From NCBI GenBank assembly GCA_020633975.1, contig JACKCR010000002.1, positions 124,001 to 188,000 of the forward strand: a stretch of 64,000 nucleotides of DNA, read 5' to 3'. The first letter of the stretch is position 1. Every line of letters starts with the position of its first letter. The notes under the pieces are model-generated. The model saw only the letters and a list, made by a program, of their open reading frames with translations, was not told the DNA's origin and ran no database searches. Shown piece by piece: positions 27,395 to 36,215 of the stretch. Origin of the DNA: Candidatus Eiseniibacteriota bacterium. Lineage in GTDB: Bacteria > Eisenbacteria > RBG-16-71-46 > CAIMUX01. The translations under genes were made by a program, and so were the position numbers.

Positions 27395-28189
27395 CTACGG
27401 GTGCACGGCTCCACCGAACGTCTGGACCCCGATGGATTTCACTTCGTTTCCTTCGAAGACGCATCCATCGATCTGCAGGATCGGCGCGGGGTTGGCGACA
27501 TCTGCGGTGAAGGAGACGGCGCCGCCGTCTCCATTGTCGCCGGCGCTGTTGTTGCGGAACTCACAGTCGATCAACGAGAAGGTGAACGGTTCCGTTTGGT
27601 TGAATCCCTCAGGGCCATAGTAGATCGCTCCGCCCCGGGAGCCGTTCCCAGTCGCGCGGTTGTCGACGAAGGCGCAATCCTCGATCGAGATCTGGGATGT
27701 GGCGGTGGCGGCCACCACCGCGATCGATCCTCCGCTGCCCTCCGGATGACCGCCTGCGAACGTGAAGCCCGCACCTTCGTCGCCGATCCGAGTCAGTCCA
27801 CCGTTTCCGATGACGTCGAGGTGGCGGCAGTTCGCGCCCAGTTCGACGCGAAGTACCGTCTCGCTCTTGCCGCGAGTCGAAAGGAGCGAGACCCCACTCG
27901 GAAGCGCGAGCGACTTCGGAAGGGAGTATTCGCCGGGGAGCACACGCACGACGTCTCCCTCGACGAACTCGGTTTCGAATGCCCGCCCCAGCGTGCACCA
28001 CGGGTCGGACTCGGTTCCCGTTCCGCCGTCACTGCAGCTCTCGCCCCCGACGTAGAACACCTGGGGGGATCTCGGAGCCTTGACCGGCGCCTCGGCGGGC
28101 GCCGCCCCCGCAACTCCGAGGCATTGGGTGAGCGCGACCGCGACTAGGGTCGCGAGGAGACGGTTGCCGCGTGAGACGTGACGACGCAT
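27395..28189 (-). CDS. Secreted right-handed beta-helix protein, possibly 3'-truncated
   Basis: 264 residues from ATG at 28189 (GGGAGGAAC before it); the open frame extends to 28444 without homology-like sequence. Signal peptide is about 1-31 (LLATLVAVALTQCLGVAGAA). Then comes a pectin-lyase/DUF1565-type start (FYVGGESCSDGGTGTESDPW, RVLPGEYSL) and beta-helix coils with Asn/Gly ladders (DCAFVDNRATGNGSRGGA, DCEFRNNSAGDNGDGGA, GCVFEGNEVKS). It stops abruptly after GGAVHP, where another coil or a sorting domain would be expected; relatives are usually longer. No second frame clearly continues it. Extracellular; polysaccharide binding or cleavage is possible, but no catalytic residues can be named. 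Confidence 0.8.
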   Translation of the reverse strand: MRRHVSRGNRLLATLVAVALTQCLGVAGAAPAEAPVKAPRSPQVFYVGGESCSDGGTGTESDPWCTLGRAFETEFVEGDVVRVLPGEYSLPKSLALPSGVSLLSTRGKSETVLRVELGANCRHLDVIGNGGLTRIGDEGAGFTFAGGHPEGSGGSIAVVAATATSQISIEDCAFVDNRATGNGSRGGAIYYGPEGFNQTEPFTFSLIDCEFRNNSAGDNGDGGAVSFTADVANPAPILQIDGCVFEGNEVKSIGVQTFGGAVHP

Positions 28190-28503
28190 GTTCCTCCCTT
28201 CCTGCTCTGGCGAAACGCAGGGAGTGGGTACCGGGAGAGGTGGCGTTCGTGTGCGTCCAAGTGTACTCGATGACTGAGGGCAGAGACAACAACGTCGGTT
28301 CCGCCCGCACCGCCACAAGTGGCGAGAAGCCGATGCCCCATGAGCATCCGATGCCGGATGAGCCTCCGATGACGGGCGTGCCGGACAAGTGCTGATAGCT
28401 GCAATTCGGGTGGGGGAGGAGTAGGATCTTCGCGCCGGCGACATCCTCGGGGGGGCGCGACGTCGGTCCTCCCGGGAGCTACTGATGTGGAGAGGAGGTC
28501 TTC
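28190..28503. other. Divergent intergenic region
   Basis: About 310 bases between the beta-helix and PorV-like genes. It contains a short repeat (CCGATG...ATGAGC...TCCGATG, about 28332-28374) inside a 41-codon Met/His/Pro-rich frame at 28270-28395 that has no ribosome site and is not called. Promoters for both genes must lie here, but none is clear. Confidence 0.5.
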
Positions 28504-29592
28504 GTGCCGAACTCCATCAGGATCCGAAGGCTCGCGTCGAGTATCGGTACCCTCGCTGCTCTTCTTCTCCTGCTTCCGTCCCTCGCTCTGAGTGTCCGCT
28601 ATGATCCCTCCGTATGGAGGATCGTCCCAAACGCGGACGCGTTGGGGATGGGAGGCGCGTTCTCCGCGGTTGCCGAGGGGCCGGCGGCGGTGCGCTGGAA
28701 TCCGGCGAGTCTACCGTTCCAGTCTGGCGCAGCCCTGGATATCGTCCCATACGTCCGTCCCACCCCCAGTTTCGACTACGTTTGGTTCACCTCCTCGGCC
28801 GGAAGCATTGATTTCGGATCCGTAGGAGTCGGTGCGAATGTGAACTACTACGAGGTCGATGATATCGACGGGGTCGATGCCAACCACCAACGCCACGGCG
28901 TGTTCGACTGGTCGAACATCGGAGTGCTGATTGGCGCGGGAGTCGATCTCTTGGACTTCTTGGGGAGCGGACGAGAGTATCAACCTGTTCGGATCGGTCT
29001 TGGGGGAACCTTCAAATACTATCTCGCCGACGATTACTTCTCGGATTTCCCCGGCGACTATGTCGCGTCGGCCCACGGGTGGGACCTAGACTTCGGGTCT
29101 CTCGTGCGAATCGACCGAATGGCAGGGGAGACCTTCACGCAGGTGAGCGGTGCATGGACGGTCGAGAACGTCCTTGATCGCAAGGTGCAGCCCGACGACC
29201 TCCCGGTTACCCGGGTCGACCGATTGGGTCTGGCCACGAGTGTGTCCACGGGGACCGCTCGTTTCTTCCCATACGTTCTTCGGGTACGGCTGGTTGGAGA
29301 CGTCTCCGGCATACTCGTGACGCCCGACGATTGGGATACCACCGTCTACAACGCGGGTGCGGAGCTGGACGGATTCGGGATTGCCGCGCTCAGGATCGGG
29401 TGGGCCAGTGATTCGCACGGGGACTTCCATGGAACCTCATTCGGGGCGCGACTGGGAAACGAGTTCCCGGTCGGTCCGGCCGGAGGTCTCTTTGACAGGC
29501 TCGCCGTTCGCGTGGACTTCGCCAGCGTTCCATCTGACATCGGCCAGCGCGCGGAGTACTTCACCCTCGCCATTCGAACCGGATTCCACTGA
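28504..29592 (+). CDS. PorV/FadL-like outer-membrane beta-barrel protein
   Basis: 362 residues from GTG at 28504, with GAGGAGGTC before it. Signal peptide is about 1-31 (LAALLLLLPSLALSV). The conserved ALGMGGAFSAVAEGPAAVRWNPASL follows at about 46-70, the hallmark of the PorV/UPF0164 and FadL families. The rest alternates aromatic/hydrophobic strands and polar loops and ends in an aromatic strand (YFTLAIRTGFH). In Bacteroidetes PorV carries type IX substrates to their surface anchor. Finding a PorV-like barrel among eight proteins with C-terminal sorting domains is suggestive, but UPF0164 members also exist without that system. Monocistronic, convergent with the next gene. Confidence 0.82.
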   Translation: MPNSIRIRRLASSIGTLAALLLLLPSLALSVRYDPSVWRIVPNADALGMGGAFSAVAEGPAAVRWNPASLPFQSGAALDIVPYVRPTPSFDYVWFTSSAGSIDFGSVGVGANVNYYEVDDIDGVDANHQRHGVFDWSNIGVLIGAGVDLLDFLGSGREYQPVRIGLGGTFKYYLADDYFSDFPGDYVASAHGWDLDFGSLVRIDRMAGETFTQVSGAWTVENVLDRKVQPDDLPVTRVDRLGLATSVSTGTARFFPYVLRVRLVGDVSGILVTPDDWDTTVYNAGAELDGFGIAALRIGWASDSHGDFHGTSFGARLGNEFPVGPAGGLFDRLAVRVDFASVPSDIGQRAEYFTLAIRTGFH

Positions 29593-29633
29593 CGTAGGTG
29601 ATGTGGAGCGACCCCTCCCACCCTCCGCCGAGT

Positions 29634-30542
29634 TCAGCGCGCGACCGTCACCTTGATCGGTTCACCGCTTCGGCCGGTGCGAGCGAAGTAGACGCCTCCC
29701 GGGACGCGGAGTCCTCTCTCGTCCCGCAGGTCCCAGGTCCTCTCCGGAGACCCTGCGTGTAGCGTCCGGACTCGGCGCCCAAGCACGTCCGTGACCACCA
29801 GATCCTCCTCCGCGAGCGCGGGAGAGCGCAGATCGACGTGCGCTGCCGAAGTTGCGGGCTGGGGATACACGAACGGCGCAGTGTCGACCTGTGCGGTGGG
29901 GCCGTCGACCGCGGATGGAGAATCGAAGGAGAGAGAGACGGCGAACGTGCCCGAAGCCGAGGTGACGACACCGTCCGACGTCTGCGCGTAGCCGAGTAGG
30001 GTCAGGCTGGCTTCGTAGAGCCCGGGTTCTAGGGTGATCGTTTCATCGAGGTCGATCCGGACACCCTGCTGGAACCGGTAGAAGCCGCTGCTCGGCCCGA
30101 GAAGCGCGATCGTCGCCTTTGCCTGATCGACCGGATCGATGAAGCCATCGAGACGCGCTACCGTCGTCTCCTCCACGGTGAATCTCCAGAAGAGACGGGC
30201 TGACCCGAACGACTCGAGGAACGCGGCTTCGTCGCTGGTCGCAACGGACGCGGAGAATCCTCCTTCGGCCGTGAATCCGTCGGAGTCCGCGAAAGAGGCC
30301 TGGAAGGACATCGCCTCACCCTGCGAGACCTCGTTCTCGAGCGTGGTCAGGGCGTCTTCATTGAAGACGCCCAAGGTCGTGATCTGGGTTCGATCGGAGT
30401 CGTGGAGGAACGGGTCTCCCGAGATCGAGACGAACGTATCGACATCCCGGATGATCGACTGGGTTGTCACTCCGGCGTCGCTTTGGCCGACGAAGAGAGT
30501 GAGACAGAGACCGATTGCGAAGAGGGACCGGCGGTAGCTCAT
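29634..30542 (-). CDS. Secreted protein of unknown function with sorting domain
   Basis: 302 residues from ATG at 30542 (GGGAGGTCAGG before it); the frame extends to 30992 without a site. Signal peptide is about 1-23 (SLFAIGLCLTLFVGQSDA). Residues 25-220 are beta-rich with a DFNSRYF-like or PEP-CTERM-substrate-like feel (LFWRFTVEETTVARLDGFI, LEPGLYEASLTLLGYA), but I do not recognise the family. The last 75 residues form a short FlgD-Ig-like domain (VYPQPATSAAHVDL, VVTDVLGRRVRTL, TWDLRDERGLRVPGGVYFAR, ending VTVAR). Presumably exported and surface-attached. It converges on the PorV-like gene with 41 bases between. Confidence 0.85.
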   Translation of the reverse strand: MSYRRSLFAIGLCLTLFVGQSDAGVTTQSIIRDVDTFVSISGDPFLHDSDRTQITTLGVFNEDALTTLENEVSQGEAMSFQASFADSDGFTAEGGFSASVATSDEAAFLESFGSARLFWRFTVEETTVARLDGFIDPVDQAKATIALLGPSSGFYRFQQGVRIDLDETITLEPGLYEASLTLLGYAQTSDGVVTSASGTFAVSLSFDSPSAVDGPTAQVDTAPFVYPQPATSAAHVDLRSPALAEEDLVVTDVLGRRVRTLHAGSPERTWDLRDERGLRVPGGVYFARTGRSGEPIKVTVAR

Positions 30543-30852
30543 CCTGACCTCCCGAGGATTCACGGTTCTGAGAGACTCCCATGGCACGCCAAACCCAACG
30601 TCAACGTACCACGCTGCGGGTCTAGGGGACGCGTGCGACGCCATTGGGGGGTGCCCAGGAGTCGCCTCATCGGGGCGATTGATACGTGAAGGCGAGGGCT
30701 TTGCCGGGCACTGTCGCGGCCCGGTCGAGTCGAGTCCAGGCGATGTGGGGCGGTGACCCGTTCTGGGATCCCCACCGATGAGAACTCCGGGTAAGGTGAG
30801 TCTCACTGCGGGAGACTCGATCGAACCGCGAGTCTTGGGAAGGAGACGGATC
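30543..30852. other. Divergent intergenic region with an inverted repeat
   Basis: About 310 bases without a credible gene. Near its right end GAGTCTC (30798-30804) and GAGACTC (30812-30818) form a 7-bp inverted repeat around 7 bases, about 35 bases before the reductase start, a possible operator or leader hairpin. No clear -35/-10 pair was found. Confidence 0.5.
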
Positions 30853-31443
30853 TTGAAGACGCTCATTACGGAGTTCATCAGCCTCGATGGTGTCGTGCAG
30901 GCGCCGGGAGGAACGGACGAGGACCGGGACGGGGGATTCGCCCACGGCGGCTGGTCGATGAAGTACTTCGACCCTGCCGTCATGGGAGGCATGTTCTCCG
31001 AGTTGGCCGGGCAGTCCGACGCACTCTTGCAAGGACGCCGGACCTATCAGGTGTCGGCCGAGGCCTGGCCGACTCGATCGGGCGATCCCTTCTCGGACTG
31101 GATCAACCGCGTGCAGAAGTACGTCGTGTCCGACACACTCGATGAGAAGGACCTCGCGTGGAAGCCCACCACGGTGATCCGGGGAAAGGACTTCCTGGAG
31201 ACGGTGTCCGATCTACGGACGAAGCCGGGCGGCTACATCTACGTGTACGGGAGCTCGCGGATGGTGCAGTCGTTGCTTGCCGCGGACCTCGTCGACGAGC
31301 TGCTGCTCACCATCGAGCCGATCCTCCTCGGCGGAGGAAAGACGATCTTCCCCGCGAACGGGAATGCGCTTCCGTTCGAGTTGGTGTCGACGGTCCAGGC
31401 CAGCACGGGCGCGCAAGTCTGCCGGTACGCACGCGCGCGGTAA
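30853..31443 (+). CDS. RibD-C/dihydrofolate-reductase-like family protein
   Basis: 196 residues from TTG at 30853, chosen for AAGGAG before it and because LKTLITEFISLDGVVQAPG is the family N-terminus; the upstream ATG at 30778 lacks a site. Landmarks are SLDGVVQ, LLQGRRTYQ, KYVVSDTLDE, YVYGSSRMVQSLLAADLVDELLLTIEP (a shortened NADPH-binding GSxxMVQSLL) and PILLGGGKTIFP. YyaP/YwjB-type relatives are NADPH-binding reductases of unknown substrate. Cytoplasmic, monocistronic. A true folate reductase role is unlikely, since this group lacks the DHFR substrate residues. Confidence 0.92.
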   Translation: MKTLITEFISLDGVVQAPGGTDEDRDGGFAHGGWSMKYFDPAVMGGMFSELAGQSDALLQGRRTYQVSAEAWPTRSGDPFSDWINRVQKYVVSDTLDEKDLAWKPTTVIRGKDFLETVSDLRTKPGGYIYVYGSSRMVQSLLAADLVDELLLTIEPILLGGGKTIFPANGNALPFELVSTVQASTGAQVCRYARAR

Positions 31444-31629
31444 CTACCTTCGATCCACCTTGACAGGGTCTGGTGCGCTTTCCGAGACTCCCGTCAGTTT
31501 CGGTTCGCCCAATCGATGACTCTCACCAGTACGCAGAGTCCAAGGCGACGGGGGGCGTCCTCGTTGCGGGAGACGAACCCCCAGATTTCGCGGGAGAGAC
31601 ACCTCAACCCACAGGAACGTGGAGGTCGG

Positions 31630-32748
31630 ATGGCCAAGCGAGTGATTCTCAGCGTCGGGACGAAGCGTGGCTTGTTCTTGCTCGAGTCGAGCCGCACGCG
31701 GAAGTCTTGGAAGGTGAGCGGACCACACCTCATGGGGTGGTCCGTTCCGTATGCGATCATGGACACGAGGAGCACCCCCAAGCTCCACGTGTCGGCAACC
31801 CACTACTCCTTCGGGAGCACGACCTACTCGGCGGACATCGCCGGGAAGAAGTTCACGGCGGCGAAGCAGGCGCCGGTGTATCCCCAGCTCAATCGGAAGG
31901 CGGCGAAGTTCGTCAAGGAGTGGGGACTTGCCGACCCCAAGCATGTGTGGGTGATCACGCCGGGTCACGCGTCCCAGAAGAAGGTTCTCTTCGCCGGCAC
32001 GTCTCCGGCCGGTCTCTTCCGGAGTGAGGACAGCGGCGCGACGTGGGAGCCGGTGGCAGGGCTCAACGAGCACAAGACGCGCAAGGACTGGAATCCAGGC
32101 GCAGGGGGACAGGCGCTCCACAGCTTGCAGGTGGATCCCGAGGATCCCAACCGGATGTATGTCGCGATATCGGCCGCGGGTGGGTTCCGGACGGACGACG
32201 GTGGAGCGAAGTGGAAGCCGATCAATGACGCGGTTGCCGAGTATGTCGGCGCGCCGAAGGATTCAAAGGTCGGCTCGTGCGTGCACAAGCTCCTCATCCA
32301 TCCTGCCGGCTCGGGGCTCCTCTACCAGCAGAATCACGTCGGAGTCTACCGGTCGGAAGACCGGGGTGACACCTGGCACCGGATCGACGGAGGGTTGCCG
32401 TACGACTTCGGCTTCGGTCTCGCCGTTCACTCGACGGATCCTTCGGCCTGCTACGTGCTTCCGCTTCGTCCCGAGGAGTACAGCTTCCGTGCTACCAGCG
32501 GCTCTCTGGCCGTCTACCGCTCGTCGAGCAAGGGTTGGAAGAAGCTGACCCGTGGGCTTCCGCAGAAGAACGCGTACATCAGCGTGCTCCGTCAGGCGAT
32601 GGACGCGGATCGGCTCAGCCCTTGCGGGATCTACTTCGGCACCGCGAGCGGAAGCGTCTTTGCGAGTAGCGACGACGGGGCGACCTGGCAGTCGGCCGTG
32701 GACCATCTTCCTCCGATCTATTCGGTGACGGCGGCGGTGGTCGAGTGA
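31630..32748 (+). CDS. BNR/sialidase-like beta-propeller protein (cytoplasmic)
   Basis: 372 residues from ATG at 31630 (GGAGGTCGG before it). No signal peptide, which is unusual for a BNR propeller. Blades carry Asp-box motifs: SEDSGATWEP, TDDGGAKWKP, SEDRGDTWHR and SSDDGATWQS. The N-terminus MAKRVILSVGTKRGLFLLES and the conserved HVWVITPGH, DPEDPNRMYVAISAAGGF and YFGTASGSVF define a group annotated as exo-alpha-sialidase or glycosyl hydrolase, although no sialidase catalytic set can be seen. Its stop overlaps the start of the MoaD-like gene by 4 bases (GTGA), so the two are translationally coupled. Pairing with a sulfur-carrier-like protein recurs in other phyla as far as I recall; function unknown. 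Confidence 0.9.
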   Translation: MAKRVILSVGTKRGLFLLESSRTRKSWKVSGPHLMGWSVPYAIMDTRSTPKLHVSATHYSFGSTTYSADIAGKKFTAAKQAPVYPQLNRKAAKFVKEWGLADPKHVWVITPGHASQKKVLFAGTSPAGLFRSEDSGATWEPVAGLNEHKTRKDWNPGAGGQALHSLQVDPEDPNRMYVAISAAGGFRTDDGGAKWKPINDAVAEYVGAPKDSKVGSCVHKLLIHPAGSGLLYQQNHVGVYRSEDRGDTWHRIDGGLPYDFGFGLAVHSTDPSACYVLPLRPEEYSFRATSGSLAVYRSSSKGWKKLTRGLPQKNAYISVLRQAMDADRLSPCGIYFGTASGSVFASSDDGATWQSAVDHLPPIYSVTAAVVE

Positions 32749-33029
32749 CGACCGCGCCCTCGGTGACGCTCGTTCTTCCGAGCGTCGTCGCCATGGTCGT
32801 GGATACGAAGCGGATCGCGACGCGCGGCAACACGGTTGTGAGCGCGTTGCGGTCCGCGTTCGAGCAGTATCCGCAGCTCGAGCGTCATCTCATGACGGAG
32901 TCTGGCAAGATCCGTCCCCACGTTCTCTGCGTCGTGAACGGCAGTGTCGTCCCGCGCGAGAAAGCACCGGACTTCCGGCTGGAAGACGGCGACGAGCTCC
33001 TGATCCACCAGGCGATCTCGGGAGGTTGA
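32745..33029 (+). CDS. MoaD/ThiS-family ubiquitin-like carrier protein
   Basis: 94 residues from GTG at 32745. Beta-grasp fold: NTVVSALRSAFEQYPQLERH, RPHVLCVVNGSVV and LEDGDELLIHQAISGG. The protein ends exactly in Gly-Gly, the site adenylated and thiocarboxylated in MoaD, ThiS and related carriers. No MoaE, ThiG or E1-like MoeB/ThiF gene is in the window. It overlaps the BNR-propeller gene by 4 bases, implying equimolar expression and a shared job. Candidates are sulfur donation to a pathway encoded elsewhere, or protein tagging; both are inference. Confidence 0.88.
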   Translation: MTTAPSVTLVLPSVVAMVVDTKRIATRGNTVVSALRSAFEQYPQLERHLMTESGKIRPHVLCVVNGSVVPREKAPDFRLEDGDELLIHQAISGG

Positions 33030-33392
33030 GAGAACGGTTCCGCTGGGGGCGACGTCGCGCGCCGGCCGGACTACGCCGGCCGACCTACGCCACCGGACCT
33101 GCGCCGGCGGACTGCGCCCAGTAGCCTGCGCCAGCAAGCAGTTCGCGCGACACAAGGAGACGGCTGCCGACGATCATGCTCGGCTCGCTCACAATCGCCT
33201 CATACAGTTCCTTCCATTCGCGGGTTCGTGGGCGAAGGCACCCAGGTCCTAACTTCCGTCCAATGAACTTAACTTGTCCCGAGCGGGGTAGGCGTGGTGG
33301 TGTTAGCAGACGGCTAGGTTCGGTTGGAGCTGCCCCAATCGAAGGCCGATCACAAGTGAAGTAGCCAACCACTCCCCGAAAGCCCCGCGGAC
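33030..33392. other. Intergenic region with minisatellite and possible gene remnant
   Basis: About 360 bases. After the repeat, the minus strand of 33085-33372 reads as a 95-codon frame whose middle (TREWKELYEAIVSEPSMIVG) looks protein-like but has no recognisable family or ribosome site; it may be a decayed gene piece. No plus-strand gene or clear promoter is visible. Confidence 0.4.
33061..33132. repeat. GC-rich minisatellite, 14-bp unit
   Basis: Five tandem degenerate copies of GCCGGCCGGACTAC-like units (33061-33129), starting 31 bases after the MoaD-like stop. The CGGACC-TGCG/CGGACC-CGCG core resembles the units at 20397-20528. Confidence 0.75.
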
Positions 33393-36215
33393 GTGTTGAG
33401 ATCGATCCTTCTCGCCCTTGGCGTCATCTGCGCCTTCCTCCTGGCTCCGAAACTGGAGCGCGCTCTCGATCTGCATTCCGAAGAGAAGGTCCTGCAGCTG
33501 GAGACGCGTATGCAGGAACCCGCTTCGGAAACCCTGCATTCAGCCGCGAATCCTTCTGCGGCTCTCGGGTCCTCGCGATCGATCGCGGTGTCTTCCTCAT
33601 CTCTGTCGCCCGGCTCGACGACCAGGTCCCCGCTCCCGCTCCGCCTGGTCGATACGGGCGCGGTGGGCATCGAGGCGGATCCGGCGCTCTGGAAGAAGAA
33701 CGACTACTCGCACGCGTCGCTCGCGTTCCGCGATCTGGTCGACGTGGACGCGGAAGTGAAGCGTGTGCGCGCGGAAGACGGCCAGTTCGGTCCGGCCGCG
33801 GACGAGGATGCCGACGCTGCTCCGGTCGATTCGATCCGTACGCAGTGGCGGGAGTACGTCGATCTCATGGTCGAGTACGGAAACAACGGGATCGTCATTC
33901 CCGCGTTCCTCGAGCTGATCGACTTCGACCGGGTGGGGGACGGCTTCGAGGTCTACAACAGCGACAGTCGGATCCGGGAACACCAGCGCGTCCTACGGGC
34001 GCGGTTCGTGGAGTTCATCGAGTACGCGCGGGAGCAAGGCATGCGCGTGTACCTCGGGACCGACATGCTCGCGACGACACCGCCGCTCCTTCGGTATCTC
34101 GAGTCCTTGCCGGGTGGGCTGACCCCGGAGAACCCGAGAGTATGGGACGTGTTTCGCGCGGGCATCGAGGAGCTCTTCGCTCGCGTACCGGTCGACGGCG
34201 TTCTCGTGCGGATCGGAGAGGCGGGGCCACTCTATCGGGACCCCGACTCGGACTACTCGAGCCGGATGTTCGTGCGGGATGTCGGGGGGCTCCAGGCGAT
34301 GCTCCAGGGGCTCTTGCCCGCTTTCGAGGGTACGGATCACGACCTCATCCTTCGCTCTTGGTCCGTCGGTCTGGGTGAGTTGGGCGAGCTGCACACGGAT
34401 CCGGCGGTGTACGAGCAGGCTCTCGCTTCCGTTCACTCACCGAACTTGATCGTCTCGACGAAGTACGTCGCGGGCGACTACTTCGGGTACTTCCCGATCA
34501 ATCCGACGTTGCTCTCCGGTGAGCATCGGCGTTTGGTTGAGTTTCAGTGTCGCCGAGAGTACGAGGGCTTCGGTGTGTTCCCGAACTTCCTCGGGGAGGT
34601 CCACCAGAGGGCACTCGAAGAGATCCTCGCGGCGAATCCGCACGTCGAGGGTATCTACCAGTGGACCCAAGCGGGAGGCCCCCTCAGGGCGGGGCCGATG
34701 TCGCTCTATCTGCGGACCGGCACCTGGCAGTGGGTCGATGCGAACGTCTATGTGACGTCGAAGCTGGCGATGAACCCCGAGCTATCGGTGCCCTCGGCGT
34801 TGGCCGACTGGGCGAGGTTCCGGTTTCCGGATTCACCGGTGGCACAGAATGCCGTGTGTGAGGTGCTCTCGCGATCGCGGGAGGCGGTAGAGCGAGGTCT
34901 CTACGTACGCCCCTTCGCCGAAGAGAGTCGCTGGGTGCTCGGCGTGGAACTGCCTCCGCTTCTATGGCTGCACGAGTGGGACATGTTGAGTGGCTGGCAG
35001 TCGATCACGAGCCAGATCTATTCGGCGTGTCGCGGACGGGTCGACGAAGCCGTGGCCGACGGATACGAAGCGCTCGATGTCGTGAAGGAGATGCGAGCGA
35101 GCCTCAGTCCGACTGATCCGAACTCGTCCGATCCGAACTCGTCCGATTCGAACTCGATCGAAGCCCTTCGCGCATCGCTCGACTATGAAATCAGCCTGTT
35201 CGAAGTACTCGCTACGTATCGTGAGACTTTCCTCCGCTACTACGTCTGGCTCGAAGATGGGGGCTCCAAAGATGCCTGGCTCGAGGCGAGACGGGAGTTC
35301 GTCGCGGCGGCGAAGGACCACCGCGTTGCCTACTCGGATCGAGTGGACTTCCCGGCGTGGGAACTGAGGTCCGCACTCAACGCAGCCGAGCTTGCGTCCC
35401 AAGGGGAAGAGGCCCGTTGGCTTGCGCGGGGCCTTCTCTGCGTCTTCCTTGCCACTCTCGCCATGGGCAGCTCGGTGGTTCAGAAACGGACACCGTCGTT
35501 CGCTGGGATGAAAGCCGCTCGGTATGTCTGGACCGCGACCGTCCACCCCTGGCAGGTGTCTCAGTTCGGAAAGGATCCGTCCCCGCCCTACCGCAGCCTG
35601 GCCGGGATGATCCTCATGGTGTGCGCGCTCACCGCGCTCGCCTTCTCGTCGCTCTCTTCGTATGGCATGGCGTTGGTCGTGCTGATCGGATTGATGGTGT
35701 TCGCGCTCGGGATGAAGGCGGGTTGGAGCGGCCCTCTGGCCCATCCCCGCGATCGATTCGTTCCGGTCGTTCTCGCTCCGCTTCTCCTCCTCTGTCTACC
35801 GTTCCTCGTCATCCTCGCGTGGCACGGACCCCAGGGATTCTGGCTCCACTTTTGGACGGATGCGCCGTTCCGCGTGGGCTTCATCGGAGTCGTCCTGGCT
35901 TCGCTCGTTTGGGTGGCGGTGGGTGTGCTTTCCGCCGCTCCGAGCTTGGGCGTCGTTCCGGCACGTCACGCGTTGGGAGCCGTCTGTCTCGGTACGGGAG
36001 CGGTCCTCGCACTCGGATCGCTGCTCACCCCGGACATCACGTTCCTTCTGCGCTTTCTCGACCAGCCCCTGCAGGTCGCACCGATGTCGCACTCGATCGT
36101 CCTCGGGCTCGTCGAGTACGGTGGACTAGGTGACGACGTGCTCGTATACGGCCGCGGACTCGGCATCGTGCTCGCCACGGCCGGCCTCCTTCTCGCCCCG
36201 GGGCACCGACGCTAG
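33393..36215 (+). CDS. Large membrane protein with glycosidase-like TIM-barrel region
   Basis: 940 residues from GTG at 33393 (weak ribosome site). A hydrophobic N-terminus (LRSILLALGVICAFLLAP) anchors it. Residues about 140-500 look like a GH67/GH20-type barrel: YGNNGIVIPAFLELIDF, YAREQGMRVYLGTDM, VDGVLVRIGEAGP, RREYEGFGVFPN, VEGIYQWTQAGGP. After about 680 come seven hydrophobic segments (for example MILMVCALTALAFSSL and LAPLLLLCLPFLVILAW). Residues about 575-590 hold a DPNSSDPNSSDSNS repeat. I know no characterised enzyme with this architecture. It may cleave or sense a glucuronate-containing glycan at the outer face of the inner membrane. The GH67 resemblance is by pattern only. Confidence 0.75.
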   Translation: MLRSILLALGVICAFLLAPKLERALDLHSEEKVLQLETRMQEPASETLHSAANPSAALGSSRSIAVSSSSLSPGSTTRSPLPLRLVDTGAVGIEADPALWKKNDYSHASLAFRDLVDVDAEVKRVRAEDGQFGPAADEDADAAPVDSIRTQWREYVDLMVEYGNNGIVIPAFLELIDFDRVGDGFEVYNSDSRIREHQRVLRARFVEFIEYAREQGMRVYLGTDMLATTPPLLRYLESLPGGLTPENPRVWDVFRAGIEELFARVPVDGVLVRIGEAGPLYRDPDSDYSSRMFVRDVGGLQAMLQGLLPAFEGTDHDLILRSWSVGLGELGELHTDPAVYEQALASVHSPNLIVSTKYVAGDYFGYFPINPTLLSGEHRRLVEFQCRREYEGFGVFPNFLGEVHQRALEEILAANPHVEGIYQWTQAGGPLRAGPMSLYLRTGTWQWVDANVYVTSKLAMNPELSVPSALADWARFRFPDSPVAQNAVCEVLSRSREAVERGLYVRPFAEESRWVLGVELPPLLWLHEWDMLSGWQSITSQIYSACRGRVDEAVADGYEALDVVKEMRASLSPTDPNSSDPNSSDSNSIEALRASLDYEISLFEVLATYRETFLRYYVWLEDGGSKDAWLEARREFVAAAKDHRVAYSDRVDFPAWELRSALNAAELASQGEEARWLARGLLCVFLATLAMGSSVVQKRTPSFAGMKAARYVWTATVHPWQVSQFGKDPSPPYRSLAGMILMVCALTALAFSSLSSYGMALVVLIGLMVFALGMKAGWSGPLAHPRDRFVPVVLAPLLLLCLPFLVILAWHGPQGFWLHFWTDAPFRVGFIGVVLASLVWVAVGVLSAAPSLGVVPARHALGAVCLGTGAVLALGSLLTPDITFLLRFLDQPLQVAPMSHSIVLGLVEYGGLGDDVLVYGRGLGIVLATAGLLLAPGHRR

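Noticed and set aside
28270-28395. 41-codon Met/His/Pro-rich plus-strand frame, possible metal-binding peptide
   Set aside because: No ribosome site, low-complexity DNA repeat, and no support beyond composition.
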